NCBI GenBank assembly: GCA_948567375.1
Contig: CAOYZS010000002.1
Span: 62,001-126,000, forward strand
DNA: 64,000 bases
From: Lunularia cruciata
Taxonomy: Eukaryota; Streptophyta; Marchantiopsida; Lunulariales; Lunulariaceae
Direction of reading: 5' to 3'
Under the pieces are notes generated by a model. That model was not told the DNA's origin, did not search any database, and saw only the letters and a program-made list of their open reading frames with translations. The position numbers and the translations under genes are program-made. This document shows, one piece after another, positions 31,697-41,573 of this stretch (position 1 is the stretch's first letter; the number at the start of each line of letters is the position of its first letter).

Positions 31697-33748
31697 ATGA
31701 ACAATGAACAATGAACAATGAAATATAAAGCCTGAAAGACCCAAAGAGTCAAAAGGCTAGAAACACAATACAAAACACATGAAATGTGAGCCTAGGCAAG
31801 GGCCTAGGGCATCTGACCAATCTGTAACAAATTGGTCCGATGTAAACTAACCTCGGTCATGTACTTCCCTAACGCTAAAGCTTCAACTTGTAAGAGAGTT
31901 GAGAAATCACTACAAGTAATCTGATGTCTAACTCTAATCTGCATGTAACAAGGGCAAACAATCAACACATGATGCTCATCCTCAACTTTGCTCATAATAC
32001 ACAATTTGCAAAGTCGCATGGAGTGCTCTATTTGCTGCCAACGTCCTTGTTCTACTTCTAGTCTATGAGAACTAGTTCTATATTGAGCGATAACATGTCT
32101 AAGTGAAGTAGAAATCCTAGCCAAGAGATAATCTTGCTCACAATACACCAACATAGGATTTACAAACTGCTGATAGAACACCATCTTGGTACCGGGTTGC
32201 TGCCATAAGTGAAGTAAAAACTGCTCCTTGATCACTTCTCGTAGTGCAATAGGCTCCAACTTCCAATGTCGCTCACAAACATTCCACCTGGTGGCCCATG
32301 CAACCAGATCTGTATACCAACCGACAGATAGAGTGGCACAAAAAGCTTGGTAGGGAAGTCTCTCATGCTCCATGGACCTCACCTTAGTGGCATATGTGAT
32401 AGCTAAAAACAAAGCTTCAGCCTCAAGAGGCAAAAACCCGGTTTCAGCAAGCAGCAATACATAAGGAGTTTGAGTCCTCACCCCAAGTTCATCACACAAA
32501 AACAATTTCTGAACTTTCTCCACCTTTTGCCACCATGTCTTCTTAGTACCTGGACCCCAAATCTGAGCACCATAGAGAACCACCGGCTGCACAAGAGATC
32601 TGAACAGCACCTTCTTCAACTCCCATGTGGCAAGGTGAGCAAGTCTAGAGCGATTCATGAGTGAATACAAAGCTCTAAAGCCTGCATTGATTCTCATCTT
32701 CACACAAGTAGACCAACTATAGTCATGAGAAAACTCAAGGCCCAAGTACTTGTAAGAAGAAACCTGCTCCAATTGCTGTCCGTCGAAAGAGAAAGGTGTG
32801 ACACCTTTAGAACCCACCACCATCACCTTGGACTTGTCAAGGTTCACCTCCATCTTTGTTTGATTGCAAAACAAGAGAAGAGAATCCAACAACTTCTGTA
32901 AACTTTGTGGATTGGGTGAGAGGAGCACTACATCATCCGCATACAGTAGTGCATGTATCATCAAAGAGCCAACTTGTACACCTGTAGCTCCAGCTTCCAT
33001 GAGCACCCTCTCTAGATCATCGATGAAGATTCCAAACAATGTTGGGGATAGAGAGCAACCTTGAATCACACCCATTGTGCTAAGGACATCTTGAGAGCTC
33101 AAAGATGAAAGTTTCACAACCACCTTCTCATAGAGTCTAGAGATAGCACCAATCAAATCGGCTGAAACACCAACTTCCATGAGTCTCTCACTTAATGATT
33201 TCCTAAGCACCTTATCAAAGGCCTTCCTGAAATCAATAAATGCAACATAGAGAGCTCTCCCAACACCTTTAGATTTCCACCACAAAACATGGAGTACCAA
33301 TAGATGATCCAAGGTACTAAAGCCTGATCTGAAACCCGCTTGGCACTTAGCTCGAATTCTGTACTTTTCAGCCCAAGTACTCAACCTAGTCTCCAAAATT
33401 TGACCGTACAACTTGGCAAAGATACTACCCACTAGAATGGTACGGTAATTGGTGACAATATCTCTCTGACCAGACTTGTGAATAGGAACAACCTTCTTGA
33501 AGCACCATCTATCAGGAAAACCACACCTGATGGCCTCATTCAAGAGAGAAGTGAGTACTGAAATCAGATGGCTACCACCCCACTTAAGTAGTTCAACACA
33601 TAGTCCATCAAGGTCTTCAGCCTTACCATTGGCCAACTTCTTCAATTGGTAGTGGACATCAGCTTCAGAGATGGTGAGAGCAGATCCAAGGCAAGGTGCC
33701 ATGCTTGGAGCATCAGGGAAAAAATACAGATCCTTCACATATTCACAA
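31695..33748 (-). pseudogene. LINE E1', 3' part (tail, 3'UTR, ORF2 residues ~424-1071)
   Basis: Four 7-nt units (31695-31722), 3'UTR, and ORF2 from the stop at 31804 back to residue ~424, where E2 is inserted. The sequence is otherwise intact, with YADD and the finger. D430 and Q540 distinguish it from E0-E3. The rest of the element is at 39438-41971. Before E2 landed this was a complete LINE. Confidence 0.87.
33742..33748. repeat. Target-site duplication TTCACAA, left copy
   Basis: TTCACAA occurs at 33742-33748 and again at 39438-39444, flanking E2, and once in uninterrupted copies (for example 23404-23414 region). Confidence 0.75.
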
Positions 33749-33773
33749 TTTCTAATGTGTCCACAATCTTTTT
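33749..33773 (-). other. Short inverted ORF1 segment at the 5' end of E2
   Basis: TTCTAATGTGTCCACAATCT (33750-33769) equals antisense ORF1 (as at 4452-4471), here directly before the sense 5'UTR. It looks like a very short 5' inversion made during integration. Confidence 0.7.
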
Positions 33774-35258
33774 GGTTCTTGGATTTTTTTCGAAGGTTTG
33801 AGAGAGGAGATTTTCCCGAAAATTCAGAAACTCATATCTCAGCACTTGCTCATCCAAACCTTTCGATTTTGGTCTCGTTTGAAGCGCCTTGCCAAGTGCT
33901 TTCCATGGACACCAAGAAGGCACGATTCTGAGCCTTGTTGCGAAAGTTATGGGTACTTGAATTTTCTGACACAGGTTCAATATTTGAGAGTTCGTTTCTT
34001 CATCACCAGGAGTCCAAATTGAGTGATTTTTATGGCATTGGATGCGCCTTGAAGAGCTCTTTCGATTGATATAAAGCATGCTGGAAACCCACATCTGTGC
34101 AGAGAGTTACAAGGATTCGAATTCTGTCATCTTGGGCAGATTTTAGGGTTTGGACTATCAATTCGAATGACTGTATCTCTGCCACTACTTGGACAAATGG
34201 AGTGATTGAAGTCTCATTAGAAGCGCTATGCTGAGAGCTTTCTTTCAAGGTAAAGCTTGTCCAGTTTGGAGCAGTACTCAGGGAGATCTGGATTTTTCAA
34301 TTCTGAGAAAGTTTTGAGTAGTCCTTGTTATTGTGCGAGAATTGGAAAGGCTATTGCTCTGTGGTCACAAGTGCAAATCCAGTGAAAGTTGCTGCATCAG
34401 AATCTATGATTTCCAAGCTCTCTTTCAAGGCCAAGCTCGCAGCACATGGAGGTCTGAGCAAGCAGTGGTGGTAATTCTCATTCTGTCACATCTCGTGCAT
34501 CTTGGTGTTTGGAGTACCAACTTTGCAGTGCCAGTTCTCCTCACTCACAGATCCAATCCAGGTGATTCTTGAGTCATAAGAACCACATGGTCATAGGCTT
34601 TCTATTAAGTCCATACTTGAAAGATTTGGATATCCAACGCAGATGATATGACCATTTGTTTCACTGTAGCACTTGCAACTACATGGTGTTAAAATCTGCA
34701 CATGTGAAGTAGGATTGCTCTGTACTTATAGGTCCAAATCAAGTGGTTTTTGTGGCAATAGAACAAGCATTGTGCAAGGTTTCTATAGAGTTTTGATTTG
34801 TAGAAATTGAAGGTCAGATAAGGAAGTTGTGATAGTTTTAAATCTGTGACTCTTTGGACATCATAACATTGTGAAGTGCAAATTCAAGCTATTGTCTCTT
34901 TGTACTCAATGATCCAAATGAAGTGATCTTTGTGTCTTTAGAATCAGCTCCCTCAGACCTTTAGACTGAAAATTGATTGCTATAGGTTAGGTCACAAATT
35001 AGAAGCTCTAGGTCCCTCAAATTTCGCAGCCTTTGGTATCTATGTGCACTGCAGATTTGAAAGATAGTATCTTTGCACTCACATATTCAAATGAGATGAT
35101 TCTTATCTCATTAGAATTAGTTTTTCAAGGTCTTTATTTCAACACCAGCCTAGTAGTGCTTATTGTAAAACAGTAGTGCTACCTACTTGAAAATCCTAAA
35201 GTTTTGGTGTTGGAAGTAAAACTTCCAGATTGACCGTGAGTGATAAGTGATTGTCACA
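33774..35258 (+). promoter_or_regulatory. 5'UTR of E2 with eight ~180-bp units
   Basis: Unit cores (TCCAAATGGAGTGATT type) start at 33853, 34013, 34192, 34372, 34552, 34733, 34913 and 35086: spacings 160, 179, 180, 180, 181, 180 and 173 bp. Between cores, weaker common words recur (ATTTTGAGAGTT, CTGTACTCATA). The extreme 5' end has GGTTCTTGGA, a T run of 7 (10 in E0) and CGAAGGTTTGAGAG. No conserved ORF. Promoter role is inferred. Confidence 0.68.
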
Positions 35259-36098
35259 ATGGAGGAGTCCAAGATGGTGAAAGACATTGCTGATATAGCC
35301 ATGAAGCAACAACAATTAGCTGAAATGTATAGGAAAGCAAATGATTTCCACAAGGACCTTAGAAGCTTCATGGCACCTATGTCCCAGTGCATGAGTACTC
35401 TCATGACTGATATGGAATTTGTAAAGGTTGAGATCAGTAGTGTCAAAGAGTCTTTGAACCTAGTCAATCAAGAGATTCAAGACCTCAAGAAGAGTTCTAT
35501 CTCTTTGTTAACATCAACCAAGGGGATGGTTGATGCTACCGAGAAAGTTGCTTCCTTGGGAGCACAAGCCAACGATATTGCTACACAAGGCGGAGGGCTC
35601 CAACAGATTGTGGACACATTAGAAGTGAAGATGAAGTCTTATGCTGAAGCTACTAAGGTGGCTCAAATCTCTTGCTTGCAAGAGCATGAGGTTGAGAAGG
35701 AGAACCAATTGGTCAGAATGAAGAACTTGAGAATTTCAGGTTTGCCTGAGACTGAGAAGGAAGACACCAAGGCCATAGTATGTGAGTTTATTGTTGATTC
35801 TTTGAGAGTCCATGATCCTCAGATTTTGCAAGCATATAGATTGGGACAACAAGGTGCACAACCAAGAAGCATTTTGGTGAGGTTTGGCTCAGAAACTCAA
35901 AGGAATACAGTGATGGATAGCAAGGCTATACTGAAGGGGCGGCGTATTTGGTTGGACCCTGATCTCACACCTCTCCAATGGCAAGCAAAGAAGGGAGAAT
36001 TAGCAAAAGTGAAGGAGGCTCAACAAGCAGGTTTTGTTGCATTCTTGAGAGACAATAGAGCTGTGATCACCCAAAGGAAGTTGTCAACTACCGCATAG
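35259..36098 (+). CDS. LINE ORF1 RNA-binding protein (E2)
   Basis: 279 aa from ATG at 35259, intact. Coiled coil about 1-125, RRM-like domain about 150-235, basic tail. One visible difference from the other copies is Val for Ala in EFIVDSLRV. The in-frame GTG at 35247 is ignored because subfamily B starts at the ATG. Ends at UAG 36096-36098, six codons before VLFWNVHG of ORF2 in the same frame. Confidence 0.9.
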   Translation: MEESKMVKDIADIAMKQQQLAEMYRKANDFHKDLRSFMAPMSQCMSTLMTDMEFVKVEISSVKESLNLVNQEIQDLKKSSISLLTSTKGMVDATEKVASLGAQANDIATQGGGLQQIVDTLEVKMKSYAEATKVAQISCLQEHEVEKENQLVRMKNLRISGLPETEKEDTKAIVCEFIVDSLRVHDPQILQAYRLGQQGAQPRSILVRFGSETQRNTVMDSKAILKGRRIWLDPDLTPLQWQAKKGELAKVKEAQQAGFVAFLRDNRAVITQRKLSTTA

Positions 36099-36104
36099 CA
36101 ATTC
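36096..36104 (+). promoter_or_regulatory. Candidate leaky stop UAG CAA UUC (E2)
   Basis: Codon before the stop is GCA. Readthrough would give a 1357-codon ORF1-ORF2 fusion (279 + stop + 6 + 1071). Confidence 0.62.
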
Positions 36105-39100
36105 CAGACCCTTAGAGTGTTGTTTTGGAATGTTCATGGTCTCACACATACCAAGTACTCAAGCGCTAAACCTGTGTGGGATAATGCTGATCTGATCAAT
36201 CTTGTGGAGACATGGGAACATGAAGGAAACACCATTCAAGACATTGAAGGTTTCATTCTTGTTGGTTCAACTTGGAACAAGCGGAGGCAACACAGAGGAA
36301 GGGGCTTTGGAGGTATTGCAACTTACGTCAGATTTGGCTTTGAAAAGTCAGTCTCTTTGATAGGTCAAGACTCAAGTGGACAATACCAATGGCTGAGGAT
36401 TGGAGGAGTTGCTACACCTTGCTTCCTTGCTGTTTGTTACTTTGCCCCATTGACATCACCAATCTATTCAAGCGGATCTCTCAACACCATGCAGCCTTTC
36501 CACTCCTTGACAAAGGATGTGTTGGAATTTCAAAGTAAAGGTGCAGTATTTATCCTTGGTGATTTCAATGCTAGGATCCAAACCTCTCAGATTCCTGAGT
36601 TTAGTGACCGTGAGAATGACCCTTTCCATAGCTTGATAGATCATTCTAGTGCTTGGTCCCGCTCTTCCAAAGACCTCATATCCAACTCCATGAGTGAGCA
36701 CTTTTTGAGCTTTGGTACCAATTGTAGCTTGAAGATCTTGAATGGCCTTTCTCAATTTCCAGAAACTTGTAAGAGCACATGCTTTGCTTCAGGTGGATCC
36801 AGCACTATAGATTATATGCTCACCTCACCCAGTGATATACACATTGTCTCAGATTTTGTTGTTTTAGATCCTCAACCTGAATCTGACCATGCACCTTTAT
36901 CTTGTGTCATCCTTCTTTCTTGCCTCAATAGAACCACATTACCTATTGATCATGCCTTTAGAGGGAAACTCCGTCTTGATTTTCACAAGCGAGATTTGTA
37001 CCAACAAGCTATCCATGAGAAATTGAGCTCTATGGAGTGGAGTTCTGATTTTCAACAACGCAGTGACCAGTTGGTTGAACTTCTTCAATCTACATCAACA
37101 ACTCTATTTCCACGAGGTTCTCACAGGAAGAGACTTGGTCTCCCTTGCAATAGGTGGTTTGATGCTGATTGTAAAATTGCAAGGATGAAAGCTATGGATA
37201 GGTCTCTTGATCAGATTGCACAAAATCAGGCTTTTGTCACTTATAGAAAGTTGGTGAAGTGCAAGAAGCGAGCGTTCTTGAGACTCAAGGGGGTTGAGTT
37301 GAGCAATGAATTGAGGAGCAATCCCAAGGCTTTTTGGCAGAAAGTAACCATCAGATCTCCATCTCCATCGCTAGACCCGAACGAGCTTTGTGAATATGTG
37401 AAGAATCTGTATTTTTTCCCTGATGCTCCAAGCATGGCACCTTGCCTTGGATCTGCTCTCACCATCTCTGAAGCTGATGTCCACTACCAATTGAAGAAGT
37501 TGGCCAATGGTAAGGCTGAAGACCTTGATGGACTATGTGTTGAACTACTTAAGTGGGGTGGTAGCCATCTGATTTCAGTACTCACTTCTCTCTTGAATGA
37601 GGCCATCAGGTGTGGTTTTCCTGATAGATGGTGCTTCAAGAAGGTTGTTCCTATTCACAAGTCTGGTCAGAGAGATATTGTCACCAATTACCGTACCATT
37701 CTAGTGGGTAGTATCTTTGCCAAGTTGTACGGTCGAATTTTGGAGACTAGGTTGAGTACTTGGGCTGAAAAGTACAGAATTCGAGCTAAGTGCCAAGCGG
37801 GTTTCAGATCAGGCTTTAGTACTTTGGATCATCTATTGGTACTCCATGTTTTGTGGTGGAAATCTAAAGGTGTTGGGAGAGCTCTCTATGTTGCATTTAT
37901 TGATTTCAGGAAGGCCTTTGATAAGGTGCTTAGGAAATCATTAAGTGAGAGACTCATGGAAGTTGGTGTTTCAGCCGATCTGATTGGTGCTATCTCTAGA
38001 CTCTATGAGAAGGTGGTTGTGAAACTTTCATCTTTGAGCTCTCAAGATGTCCTTAGCACAATGGGTGTGATTCAAGGTTGCTCTCTATCCCCAACATTGT
38101 TTGGAATCTTCATCGATGATCTAGAGAGGGTGCTCATGGAAGCTGGAGCTACAGGTGTACAAGTTGGCTCTTTGATGATACATGCACTACTGTATGCGGA
38201 TGATGTAGTGCTCCTCTCACCCAATCCACAAAGTTTACAGAAGTTGTTGGATTCTCTTCTCTTGTTTTGCAATCAAACAAAGATGGAGGTGAACCTTGAC
38301 AAGTCCAAGGTGATGGTGGTGGGTTCTAAAGGTGTCACACCTTTCTCTTTCGACGGACAGCAATTGGAGCAGGTTTCTTCTTACAAGTACTTGGGCCTTG
38401 AGTTTTCTCATGACTATAGTTGGTCTACTTGTGTGAAGATGAGGATCAATGCAGGCTTTAGAGCTTTGTATTCACTCATGAATCGCTCTAGACTTGCTCA
38501 CCTTGCCACATGGGAGTTGAAGAAGGTGCTGTTCAGATCTCTTGTGCAGCCGGTGGTTCTCTATGGTGCTCAGATTTGGGGTCCAGGTACTAAGAAGACA
38601 TGGTGGCAAAAGGTGGAGAAAGTTCAGAAATTGTTTTTGTGTGATGAACTTGGGGTGAGGACTCAAACTCCTTATGTATTGCTGCTTGCTGAAACCGGGT
38701 TTTTGCCTCTTGAGGCTGAAGCTTTGTTTTTAGCTATCACATATGCCACTAAGGTGAGGTCCATGGAGCATGAGAGACTTCCCTACCAAGCTTTTTGTGC
38801 CACTCTATCTGTCGGTTGGTATACAGATCTGGTTGCATGGGCCACCAGGTGGAATGTTTGTGAGCGACATTGGAAGTTGGAGCCTATTGCACTACGAGAA
38901 GTGATCAAGGAGCAGTTTTTACTTCACTTATGGCAGCAACCCGGTACCAAGATGGTGTTCTATCAGCAGTTTGTAAATCCTATGTTGGTGTATTGTGAGC
39001 AAGATTATCTCTTGGCTAGGATTTCTACTTCACTTAGACATGTTATCGCTCAATATAGAACTAGTTCTCATAGACTAGAAGTAGAACAAGGACGTTGGCA

Positions 39101-39332
39101 GCAGATAGAGCACTCCATGCGACTTTGCAAATTGTGTATTATGAGCAAAGTTGAGGATGAGCATCATGTGTTGATTGTTTGCCCTTGTTACATGCAGATT
39201 AGAGTTAGACATCAGATTACTTGTAGTGATTTCTCAACTCTCTTACAAGTTGAAGCTTTAGCGTTAGGGAAGTACATGACCGAGGTTAGTTTACATCGGA
39301 CCAATTTGTTACAGATTGGTCAGATGCCCTAG
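36099..39332 (+). CDS. LINE ORF2: EN, RT, zinc finger (E2)
   Basis: Intact frame from the codon after UAG to TAG at 39330-39332. EN residues N5, E31, Y108, D149, N151 and SDH 256-258; RT D596 and YADD 693-696 (D695, D696); finger C1004, C1007, H1016, C1022. The chemistry is target nicking followed by reverse transcription from the nick, acting on the element's own RNA. First AUG is at residue 125, so an AUG-started product would lack a working EN. Nothing after the finger resembles RNase H. Likely an active copy by sequence. Confidence 0.94.
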   Translation, partial: QFQTLRVLFWNVHGLTHTKYSSAKPVWDNADLINLVETWEHEGNTIQDIEGFILVGSTWNKRRQHRGRGFGGIATYVRFGFEKSVSLIGQDSSGQYQWLRIGGVATPCFLAVCYFAPLTSPIYSSGSLNTMQPFHSLTKDVLEFQSKGAVFILGDFNARIQTSQIPEFSDRENDPFHSLIDHSSAWSRSSKDLISNSMSEHFLSFGTNCSLKILNGLSQFPETCKSTCFASGGSSTIDYMLTSPSDIHIVSDFVVLDPQPESDHAPLSCVILLSCLNRTTLPIDHAFRGKLRLDFHKRDLYQQAIHEKLSSMEWSSDFQQRSDQLVELLQSTSTTLFPRGSHRKRLGLPCNRWFDADCKIARMKAMDRSLDQIAQNQAFVTYRKLVKCKKRAFLRLKGVELSNELRSNPKAFWQKVTIRSPSPSLDPNELCEYVKNLYFFPDAPSMAPCLGSALTISEADVHYQLKKLANGKAEDLDGLCVELLKWGGSHLISVLTSLLNEAIRCGFPDRWCFKKVVPIHKSGQRDIVTNYRTILVGSIFAKLYGRILETRLSTWAEKYRIRAKCQAGFRSGFSTLDHLLVLHVLWWKSKGVGRALYVAFIDFRKAFDKVLRKSLSERLMEVGVSADLIGAISRLYEKVVVKLSSLSSQDVLSTMGVIQGCSLSPTLFGIFIDDLERVLMEAGATGVQVGSLMIHALLYADDVVLLSPNPQSLQKLLDSLLLFCNQTKMEVNLDKSKVMVVGSKGVTPFSFDGQQLEQVSSYKYLGLEFSHDYSWSTCVKMRINAGFRALYSLMNRSRLAHLATWELKKVLFRSLVQPVVLYGAQIWGPGTKKTWWQKVEKVQKLFLCDELGVRTQTPYVLLLAETGFLPLEAEALFLAITYATKVRSMEHERLPYQAFCATLSVGWYTDLVAWATRWNVCERHWKLEPIALREVIKEQFLLHLWQQPGTKMVFYQQFVNPMLVYCEQDYLLARISTSLRHVIAQYRTSSHRLEVEQGRWQQIEHSMRLCKLCIMSKVEDEHHVLIVCPCYMQIRVRHQITCSDFSTLLQVEALALGKYMTEVSLHRTNLLQIGQMP

Positions 39333-39437
39333 GCCCTTGCCTAGGCTCACATTTCATGTGTTTTGTATTGTGTTTCTAGCCTTTTGACTCTTTGGGTCTT
39401 TCAGGCTTTATATTTCATTGTTTCATTGTTTCATTGT
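39333..39437 (+). other. 3'UTR and 8-nt tail of E2
   Basis: About 80 bp of 3'UTR with the CCTAGG/CCTAGG stem, an AGCC...GGCT stem enclosing GAC/GTC, then TATATTTCATTG and two more TTTCATTG units. No AATAAA. This 3' end is shared by all copies. Confidence 0.8.
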
Positions 39438-40733
39438 TTCACAAAGCTCGTTCAGGTCTAGCGATGGAGATGGAGATCTGATGGTTACTTTCTGCCAAAA
39501 AGCCTTGGGATTGCTCCTCAATTCATTGCTCAACTCAACCCCCTTGAGTCTCAAGAACGCTCGCTTCTTGCACTTCACCAACTTTCTATAAGTGACAAAA
39601 GCCTGATTTTGTGCAATCTGATCAAGAGACCTATCCATAGCTTTCATCCTTGCAATTTTACAATCAGCATCAAACCACCTATTGCAAGGGAGACCAAGTC
39701 TCTTCCTGTGAGAACCTCGTGGAAATAGAGTTGTTGATGTAGATTGAAGAAGTTCAACCAACTGATCACTGCGTTGTTGAAAATCAGAACTCCACTCCAT
39801 AGAGCTCAATTTCTCATGGATAGCTTGTTGGTACAAATCTCGCTTGTGAAAATCAAGACGGAGTTTCCCTCTAAAGGCATGATCAATAGGTAATGTGGTT
39901 CTATTGAGGCAAGAAAGAAGGATGACACAAGATAAAGGTGCATGGTCAGATTCAGGTTGAGGATCTAAAACAACAAAATCTGAGACAATGTGTATATCAC
40001 TAGGTGAGGTGAGCATATAATCTATAGTGCTGGATCCACCTGAAGCAAAGCATGTGCTCTTACAAGTTTCTGGAAATTGAGAAAGGCCATTCAAGATCTT
40101 CAAGCTACAATTGGTACCAAAGCTCAAAAAGTGCTCACTCATGGAGTTGGATATGAGGTCTTTGGAAGAGCGGGACCAAGCACTAGAATGATCTATCAAG
40201 CTATGGAAAGGGTCATTCTCACGGTCACTAAACTCAGGAATCTGAGAGGTTTGGATCCTAGCATTGAAATCACCAAGGATAAATACTGCACCTTTACTTT
40301 GAAATTCCAACACATCCTTTGTCAAGGAGTGGAAAGGCTGCATGGTGTTGAGAGATCCGCTTGAATAGATTGGTGATGTCAATGGGGCAAAGTAACAAAC
40401 AGCAAGGAAGCAAGGTGTAGCAACTCCTCCAATCCTCAGCCATTGGTATTGTCCACTTGAGTCTTGACCTATCAAAGAGACTGACTTTTCAAAGCCAAAT
40501 CTGACGTAAGTTGCAATACCTCCAAAGCCCCTTCCTCTGTGTTGCCTCCGCTTGTTCCAAGTTGAACCAACAAGAATGAAACCTTCAATGTCTTGAATGG
40601 TGTTTCCTTCATGTTCCCATGTCTCCACAAGATTGATCAGATCAGCATTATCCCACACAGGTTTAGCGCTTGAGTACTTGGTATGTGTGAGACCATGAAC
40701 ATTCCAAAACAACACTCTAAGGGTCTGGAATTG
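39438..40733 (-). pseudogene. LINE E1', ORF2 residues 1 to ~424
   Basis: The 5' half of the ORF2 split by E2, open from the ORF1 UAG through EN and the linker to NELCE, followed only by codons from the E2 tail. All EN residues are present. A truncated EN-only product could be encoded. Confidence 0.87.
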
Positions 40734-41573
40734 CTATGCGGTAGTTGACAACTTCCTTTGGGTGATCACAGCTCTATTGTCTCTCAAGAATGCAACAAAA
40801 CCTGCTTGTTGAGCCTCCTTCACTTTTGCTAATTCTCCCTTCTTTGCTTGCCATTGGAGAGGTGTGAGATCAGGGTCCAACCAAATACGCCGCCCCTTCA
40901 GTATAGCCTTGCTATCCATCACTGTATTCCTTTGAGTTTCTGAGCCAAACCTCACCAAAATGCTTCTTGGTTGTGCACCTTGTTGTCCCAATCTATATGC
41001 TTGCAAAATCTGAGGATCATGGACTCTCAAAGAATCAGCAATAAACTCACATACTATGGCCTTGGTGTCTTCCTTCTCAGTCTCTGGCAAACCTGAAATT
41101 CTCAAGTTCTTCATTCTGACCAATTGGTTCTCCTTCTCAACCTCATGCTCTTGCAAGCAAGAGATTTGAGCCACCTTAGTAGCTTCAGCATAAGACTTCA
41201 TCTTCACTTCTAATGTGTCCACAATCTGTTGGAGCCCTCCGCCTTGTGTAGCAATATTGTTGGCTTGTGCTCCCAAGGAAGCAACTTTCTCGGTAGCATC
41301 AACCATCCCCTTGGTTGATGTTAACAAAGAGATAGAACTCTTCTTGAGGTCTTGAATCTCTTGATTGACTAGGTTCAAAGACTCTTTGACACTACTGATC
41401 TCAACCTTTACAAATTCCATATCAGTCATGAGAGTACTCATGCACTGGGACATAGGTGCCATGAAGCTTCTAAGGTCCTTGTGGAAATCATTTGCTTTCC
41501 TATACATTTCAGCTAATTGTTGTTGCTTCATGGCTATATCAGCAATGTCTTTCACCATCTTGGACTCCTCCAT
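40734..41573 (-). CDS. LINE ORF1 RNA-binding protein (E1')
   Basis: 279 aa from ATG at 41573, intact, the same protein as in E1 (AQANNIATQ). Ends in UAG CAA TTC. Since the downstream ORF2 is split by E2, this copy could supply ORF1 protein and an EN fragment only. Confidence 0.87.
   Translation of the reverse strand: MEESKMVKDIADIAMKQQQLAEMYRKANDFHKDLRSFMAPMSQCMSTLMTDMEFVKVEISSVKESLNLVNQEIQDLKKSSISLLTSTKGMVDATEKVASLGAQANNIATQGGGLQQIVDTLEVKMKSYAEATKVAQISCLQEHEVEKENQLVRMKNLRISGLPETEKEDTKAIVCEFIADSLRVHDPQILQAYRLGQQGAQPRSILVRFGSETQRNTVMDSKAILKGRRIWLDPDLTPLQWQAKKGELAKVKEAQQAGFVAFLRDNRAVITQRKLSTTA

Larger units (their letters stand above)
33749..39437 (+). mobile_element. LINE E2, full-length subfamily A element (reference copy)
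   Basis: 5.7 kb, sense on the + strand: 25-bp inverted ORF1 scrap, 5'UTR 33774-35258, ORF1 35259-36098, UAG, ORF2 36099-39332, 3'UTR, and three TTTCATTG units (39413-39436). It has a 7-bp target-site duplication and sits inside E1', which itself sits in an older ORF2, so it is among the youngest insertions here. Both ORFs are intact and close to identical to E0, E1 and E3. Confidence 0.94.
23416..39444 (+). repeat. 16,029-bp direct repeat unit, second copy partial at 39445-47263
   Basis: Each O block is preceded by a subfamily A element with the same 5' junction triplet. The first copy matches up to 31234; beyond that the second copy carries E3. Few base differences seen (30146/46175; two in the E1/E1' ORF2). 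Confidence 0.82.

Noticed and set aside
33784-33790. T run as a poly(A) tail of an antisense element
   Set aside because: It lies at a fixed place in the 5' end of subfamily A (10 T in E0, 7 in E2) and sense 5'UTR follows directly.
36117-36119. GTG as a true ORF2 start codon
   Set aside because: In subfamily B the codon is GTA; the frame is open upstream to the ORF1 UAG in both, so GTG is not a conserved initiator.
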